Assembly (NCBI RefSeq): GCF_032586235.1
Contig: NZ_JAWHTD010000009.1
Location: 1 to 64,000, forward strand
Source of the DNA: Aestuariicoccus sp032586235
Lineage (GTDB): Bacteria; Pseudomonadota; Alphaproteobacteria; Rhodobacterales; Rhodobacteraceae
DNA: 64,000 nt
Direction: 5' to 3'
Shown in pieces: positions 60,157 through 64,000 of this stretch. The notes beneath the pieces are model-generated. The model had not been told where the DNA came from. It did no database searches and worked only from the letters and a program-made list of their open reading frames with translations. The translations under genes were made by a program, and so were the position numbers. Each line of letters begins with the position of its first letter. The stretch's first letter is position 1.

Positions 60157-61269
60157 ATGAAAACGATGACAAAACCCACGGGCGCCTCGGCGCTCCCTCT
60201 CAACACGATTCTCGATGGCGATTGCATCGAGGTGATGAACGCGCTCCCCGAGGCGTCCATCGATCTAATCTTTGCCGATCCGCCCTATAACCTGCAGCTC
60301 AAGGGCGATCTGCACCGCCCCGACAATTCCCGCGTCGACGCGGTCGACGACCACTGGGATCAGTTTTCCAGCTTCGCGGCCTACGACCGGTTCACCCAGG
60401 ATTGGCTCAAGGCCGCGCGCCGGCTCTTGAAACCCGACGGGGCGATCTGGGTGATCGGGTCCTATCACAACATCTTCCGAGTGGGGGCGGCGCTGCAGGA
60501 CGCGGGCTTCTGGATCCTCAACGACGTGGTCTGGCGCAAGTCGAACCCGATGCCCAACTTCCGCGGCAAGCGCTTTACCAACGCGCATGAGACGATGATC
60601 TGGGCGTCGAAATCCGAAGGCGCGAAATACACCTTCAACTACGAGGCGCTGAAGGCGCTGAACGAAGGCATCCAGATGCGGTCCGACTGGGTGATCCCGA
60701 TCTGCAACGGCGGCGAGCGGCTCAAGGATTCCAACGGCGACAAGGCCCATCCGACGCAAAAGCCCGAGGCCCTGCTGCACCGTGTACTGGTCGGCGCGAC
60801 CAAACCCGGCGACGTGGTGCTCGACCCGTTCTTCGGCACTGGCACCACCGGCGCCGTGGCCAAGATGCTGGGCCGCGACTGGATCGGCATCGAACGCGAG
60901 GCCGCCTATCGCGAAGTCGCCGAAAAGCGCCTGGACAAGGTCCGCCGCTTCGACAAGACCGCTTTGGAGGTCAGCCAGTCCAAGCGCGCCGAGCCGCGCG
61001 TGCCCTTCGGCCAGCTGGTCGAGCGCGGGATGCTGCGCCCGGGCGAGATGCTGATCTCGCCTTCGGGCAAGAGCGCCAAGGTCCGCGCCGACGGCACGCT
61101 GGTGGGCGACGACGTCAAGGGCTCGATCCATCAGGTCGGCGCGCATCTCGAAGGCGCGCCCAGCTGCAACGGCTGGACCTACTGGCACTTCAAGCGCGAC
61201 GGCAAGACGGTGCCCATCGACGTGCTGCGCCAGCAGATCCGCGCCGAGATGAGCGACCGCCCCAACTGA
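60157..61269 (+). CDS. ccrM: cell-cycle-type adenine DNA methyltransferase (CcrM, GANTC)
   Basis: Methylates adenine in GANTC. The 370-residue beta-class enzyme has the catalytic ADPPYNLQLKGD near the N-terminus and the SAM motif DPFFGTGTTGAV later (beta order). NAHETMIWASK and KAHPTQKPEALL fit CcrM closely. A C-terminal domain (GQLVERGMLRPGEMLIS on) is the RAMA-like extension typical of CcrM. ATG at 60157 has GAGG 6 bases upstream; ATGs at 60133 and 60166 are alternatives. No cognate restriction gene is present, so it is a solitary regulatory methylase. Confidence 0.95.
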   Translation: MKTMTKPTGASALPLNTILDGDCIEVMNALPEASIDLIFADPPYNLQLKGDLHRPDNSRVDAVDDHWDQFSSFAAYDRFTQDWLKAARRLLKPDGAIWVIGSYHNIFRVGAALQDAGFWILNDVVWRKSNPMPNFRGKRFTNAHETMIWASKSEGAKYTFNYEALKALNEGIQMRSDWVIPICNGGERLKDSNGDKAHPTQKPEALLHRVLVGATKPGDVVLDPFFGTGTTGAVAKMLGRDWIGIEREAAYREVAEKRLDKVRRFDKTALEVSQSKRAEPRVPFGQLVERGMLRPGEMLISPSGKSAKVRADGTLVGDDVKGSIHQVGAHLEGAPSCNGWTYWHFKRDGKTVPIDVLRQQIRAEMSDRPN

Positions 61270-61330
61270 GCGCTTTCCGACAGATCACAGAACACCGCCG
61301 GTGCCCTGCCTCATGCGAGGGCACTAACTG

Positions 61331-61360
61331 GCCCCGCCATCTCTGGCGGGGTCTTTTTTT
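61331..61360 (+). terminator. intrinsic terminator of ccrM
   Basis: CCCCGCCA and TGGCGGGG form a perfect 8-base-pair stem around TCTC, followed by TCTTTTTTT. Confidence 0.93.
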
Positions 61361-61380
61361 GTTGGCCATGCCGGAAAGCA

Positions 61381-61409
61381 AACGCCCCGCCAGAGGATGA
61401 CGGGGCGTT
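61381..61409 (-). terminator. terminator hairpin of the RTX gene
   Basis: AACGCCCCG (61381-61389) pairs with CGGGGCGTT (61401-61409). On the minus strand it lies 20 bases beyond the RTX stop and is followed by a T-rich tract. Confidence 0.65.
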
Positions 61410-61428
61410 CGTCGGCTTCTATGGAACC

Positions 61429-63231
61429 TCAGAAGAGGAAGCAGCTGTCCGACAGGTCGGACGCGTCCACTCCCAACAGCAGGATGCCCATCTCCGCCGG
61501 ATGCGCGCCCCCAAGGTTGCCGTCGGTGTCGACGTAGAGAACGCTGTTGTCTCCGTCCTGCACGGCCCAGGCGTGATAGGCCTCGGCACCGGACGAGAAC
61601 CCGTCGAGCCCGAGCCCGCGGAAATCGACCGTGTCGACGTTGGGGTCGAAATCGGTGATGGTTTCCCGCCGTCCCTCGTCGCATGGGCCGTGCCCTGGCA
61701 CGTCCTGCGGCGAGGCAAAGACGAACGTGTCGGGCCCGCCACCGCCGGTCGAGGTGTCCATGCCGCGGCCACCCTCGATCGTGTCGGCGCCATTGCCGCC
61801 CTCGAGCGTATCCGGGCCGCCGCCGCCTTTCAGCAGGTCACGTCCGTTGCCGCCATAGAGCATGTCGGGTCCGCCCTGACCGTAAATCTCGTCAGAGCCA
61901 TTGCCGCCATAGGCCGTGTCGGGGCCGCCCCCGGCATGGATCACGTCATTGCCGTTCAGCCCATGGATCTCCTGCGGGCCGCCGCCGGTGTCGATGGTGT
62001 CGGGCTGGTTCGTGCCCATCACGACCTCGGGTTCGTGATCGTGCCCGTCATCGCCGCCAGGCCCTTCGTCGTGGGACAGCGCCGCAGCAGAGGATGCCAG
62101 CGCCGGTTCGGGCGCCGCCGTCGGGGCGGGGATCTCGAACGCCCGGAAATTGTGGATGAACTCGATCACAGCCCGGCTGTCGTCCGCCGCGGCGGCAAAG
62201 TCGTTCACACCGGAATCGGTCGCCCCGGCATAGTCGAATTCGTCGTCACTCGGGTCCGTGTTCCCCTGATCGTTGAGCAGAAGGTACTCGTCCGCCCAGT
62301 CCACACCGCCGAACACCGCATCGTAGACCGTGCCCTGCACGTTGTAGGGATCGCCGTTCTCGTCGTACTCGATCCACTGCAGCCAGGTGTCGCCGTAAGT
62401 CGCCGCGCGGTCGTAATCGTAAAGCTCGCCGCCCGCGTCGCTGAAGTCGAAATAGGTGACGGCGAGCGTCGCGCCCGATCCGGTGACCTTGTTCACCCCC
62501 AGCGTGGTGTTTTCGTAAAGCATGGCGTCTAGGGTGATCTTGCCCTCCTTGGACCAGGCCGCGCCCAGCAGCGCCGAGGGGTCCCAGACCGGATCGGTGT
62601 AGCCGTCGGTGGCGACCGGATCGCCAAGCAGCTCGATGAACACCGGATCCCAGTGATCGGTCACGTCGGGCCAGGCTCCGGGCGAGCCGTCCGCGTTCGT
62701 CATCAGGAACTGAAAGAGCGCGAGGTTCTCCAGCGGCGCGTCGATCGTGAGGAAGGTCGCACCCCCATCGGTGCTGTACATGATCCGCCCCGCCGGATCG
62801 GTATCGATCTCATCGGCGGTCATGATCTTTTCCAGCGCCGCGGCCAGCGCCTTTTCCTGCACCTTGGCCGGCGCACGGGCGACGTTGGCGCGCTCCAGCT
62901 CGACTTCCTGCACATAAGGCAAAAGCTCGAGCGGGATCTCGTAATCGCCTTCCGCGTCAGCCTCGAAATAGATCGGAAAAAGCCCGTCAGGGCCCCCCAG
63001 AACCATCGTCGAATCATAGCCGACCGGGATCAGCTGTCCGTTGCCATCCAGCACGGGCTCCCCGTTCCCGCCGCCATCGGTCGGGTCGAGATCGCGGTAG
63101 AGCACAAGCTGATCGCCGAAGAGATCGCCCTTTTTGCTGCCCGCGCCGTCAGGTTTTCCGCCGCCGCCGCGACCGGGGTTCAGCCCGGGATTACCGCCGG
63201 TCCAGTCCGGCGAGCCGTTTTCATGGGGCAT
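61429..63231 (-). CDS. RTX (hemolysin-type calcium-binding) protein
   Basis: A 600-residue acidic protein, probably secreted by a type I system (no N-terminal signal peptide; C-terminal hydrophobic end DLSDSCFLF). Residues about 1-400 form an unrecognised domain rich in Asp, Gly and aromatic residues. About 415-495 hold nine consecutive 9-residue calcium-binding repeats (YGGNGSDEI, YGQGGPDML, KGGGGPDTL and so on). The last 100 residues are a beta-roll cap typical of RTX proteins. ATG at 63231 has GGAGGGGAG upstream. No type I transporter is beside it. Function unknown. Confidence 0.85.
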   Translation of the reverse strand: MPHENGSPDWTGGNPGLNPGRGGGGKPDGAGSKKGDLFGDQLVLYRDLDPTDGGGNGEPVLDGNGQLIPVGYDSTMVLGGPDGLFPIYFEADAEGDYEIPLELLPYVQEVELERANVARAPAKVQEKALAAALEKIMTADEIDTDPAGRIMYSTDGGATFLTIDAPLENLALFQFLMTNADGSPGAWPDVTDHWDPVFIELLGDPVATDGYTDPVWDPSALLGAAWSKEGKITLDAMLYENTTLGVNKVTGSGATLAVTYFDFSDAGGELYDYDRAATYGDTWLQWIEYDENGDPYNVQGTVYDAVFGGVDWADEYLLLNDQGNTDPSDDEFDYAGATDSGVNDFAAAADDSRAVIEFIHNFRAFEIPAPTAAPEPALASSAAALSHDEGPGGDDGHDHEPEVVMGTNQPDTIDTGGGPQEIHGLNGNDVIHAGGGPDTAYGGNGSDEIYGQGGPDMLYGGNGRDLLKGGGGPDTLEGGNGADTIEGGRGMDTSTGGGGPDTFVFASPQDVPGHGPCDEGRRETITDFDPNVDTVDFRGLGLDGFSSGAEAYHAWAVQDGDNSVLYVDTDGNLGGAHPAEMGILLLGVDASDLSDSCFLF

Positions 63232-63477
63232 TGTCTCCCCTCCTTTGACAGTCAATCCTACAGACCGTGGCTCTACTGCCGCCAAGGTCAGCGAAATTGA
63301 CAAAAAATCAAAGAAATCGACCTGCCTGCGGGGGCTCGGCCCATTTGCGCCGATGCGCCGCGCTGACGGATCTGCGCAGGGATGAACGGCCGCTCCGGTG
63401 GGTCACTTCAAGACAGAGCCGGGAAAGCCGCCGCGACTCGGGCGCAGGCACCTTGGGGATTTTTCGACGAAAGACCC

Positions 63478-64000
63478 TCAGTGCGCGTGCGGGTTCCCGC
63501 CGCGCGCCAGCGCAAGGTGATGCGTCTGGTGGTGCATCCCTACCGTCATGATCCCGATGAACCCGAGACCCCGGATCCGGGCGGGATCGCCCCCCTGCAC
63601 CGTCAGCGCCGCGCCGCCGTCGATGTCCCCGGCCGTCATCCGCCAGCCCTCGACCCCGTCGACGGTGGCGGCATGAGCGGGGATCATCCGCCGGATCGAG
63701 GCCATGACGCCCGGCACGTCCGAGGTGACCTCGAAACGCGCTCCGCCCTCGATATCCTCCGCCCGAACTTTGGCGCGCAGGGTGACGTTGTCCATGTCGA
63801 TCAGATGCTGGCGCAGCGCCTCGATATCGACTTGCGTCCAGTCGGTGCCGGAATCGGCCATCAGCGCCGCCACCACCTCCTGGATTGCCGCAAAGGCCGC
63901 CTGCCCGCCCTCGCTGAGCGGCGCGGGGGCCGGCGCGGGCGTCACGCCATGGCTGCCATGATCCATGTGGCTATGATCCGCGCCGTGCGTCCCGCTCTGC
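63478..64000 (-). CDS. His-rich protein of unknown function, cut by the right edge
   Basis: Open to the window edge on the minus strand. The visible 173 residues begin QSGTHGADHSHMDHGSHG and end HHLALARGGNPHAH, with HHQTHH before that. Both ends look able to bind metal. The middle (about 30-150) is an alpha/beta domain with EVVAALMADSGTDWTQVDIE and GGARFEVTSDVPGVMASI. A start at 63966 is possible, but the upstream residues continue the same His-rich pattern, so the true start is probably beyond the window. Confidence 0.7.
   Translation of the reverse strand, partial: QSGTHGADHSHMDHGSHGVTPAPAPAPLSEGGQAAFAAIQEVVAALMADSGTDWTQVDIEALRQHLIDMDNVTLRAKVRAEDIEGGARFEVTSDVPGVMASIRRMIPAHAATVDGVEGWRMTAGDIDGGAALTVQGGDPARIRGLGFIGIMTVGMHHQTHHLALARGGNPHAH

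Noticed and set aside
60157..61269. Restriction-modification system around the GANTC methylase
   Set aside because: No endonuclease gene is adjacent; the rnhB neighbour and C-terminal extension mark it as the solitary CcrM.

Overview
The window is about 64 kb of chromosome from a high-GC alphaproteobacterium, almost certainly a member of the Rhodobacterales (Roseobacter/Paracoccaceae group). The grounds are gene content and gene order known from that group: rsmB-heparinase-purH in one run, paired M16 peptidases beside a DUF3035 lipoprotein and lspA, pmbA-cysQ-DUF4170-waaA-lpxK, a petABC cytochrome bc1 operon, rnhB next to a CcrM-type GANTC methylase, and a HAAT (Liv) transporter operon carrying two CoA ligases. 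No rRNA, CRISPR array, insertion sequence or complete prophage was seen. Identifications come from reading translated motifs; no database search was run.

Layout. 1-1.1 kb: a visibly AT-richer left margin with a probable BECR-fold (barnase/EndoU/colicin/RelE-like) nuclease, two intrinsic terminators and little else, probably the end of a mobile or phage-derived segment. 1.1-7.8 kb: manganese pyrophosphatase, a divergent FAD oxidoreductase/MnmD pair that resembles a split MnmC, a DMT transporter, a lytic transglycosylase and dapA. 7.8-17.1 kb: one long minus-strand run, rsmB, heparinase-like protein, purH, NTF2-like protein, lspA, DUF3035 lipoprotein and two M16 peptidases. 17.1-25.5 kb: an SDHAF4-like protein, dapB, rbfA, a phosphodiester glycosidase and the pmbA-cysQ-DUF4170-waaA-lpxK run that serves lipid A/Kdo synthesis. 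25.5-29.4 kb: tRNA-Val(GAC), a zinc-independent L36 gene, a LysR regulator divergent from an NAD(P)-binding protein, and a degenerate caspase-like protein.

29.4-38.8 kb: a nine-gene minus-strand operon with a long-chain type acyl-CoA ligase, LivG, an unknown secreted protein, LivH, a small membrane protein, LivM, a binding protein, LivF and a PaaK-like CoA ligase. A strong terminator sits between the binding protein and livF. The operon looks like an import-and-activate system for an organic acid. 38.9-49.7 kb: an HNH nuclease, a PAS/hybrid histidine kinase with its OmpR-type regulator, a DUF2383 protein, a tiny membrane protein, an M20 amidohydrolase, an FdsA-like formate dehydrogenase without its partner subunits, and a TSUP exporter/TIGR02186/thioesterase run. 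49.8-54.6 kb: DUF484, xerC, a GST, psd-pssA and an outer-membrane barrel. 54.8-61.4 kb: petABC, a methyltransferase, a sterol desaturase-like protein, rnhB and ccrM with GANTC sites in the preceding gap. 61.4-64 kb: an RTX protein with an unusual alternating repeat and a His-rich protein cut by the window edge.

Most of the window is core metabolism and envelope biogenesis. The less explained parts are the left-edge nuclease, the pseudo-caspase, the Liv/CoA-ligase operon with its two unknown members, the orphan formate dehydrogenase, the RTX protein, and several short dispersed intergenic repeats.
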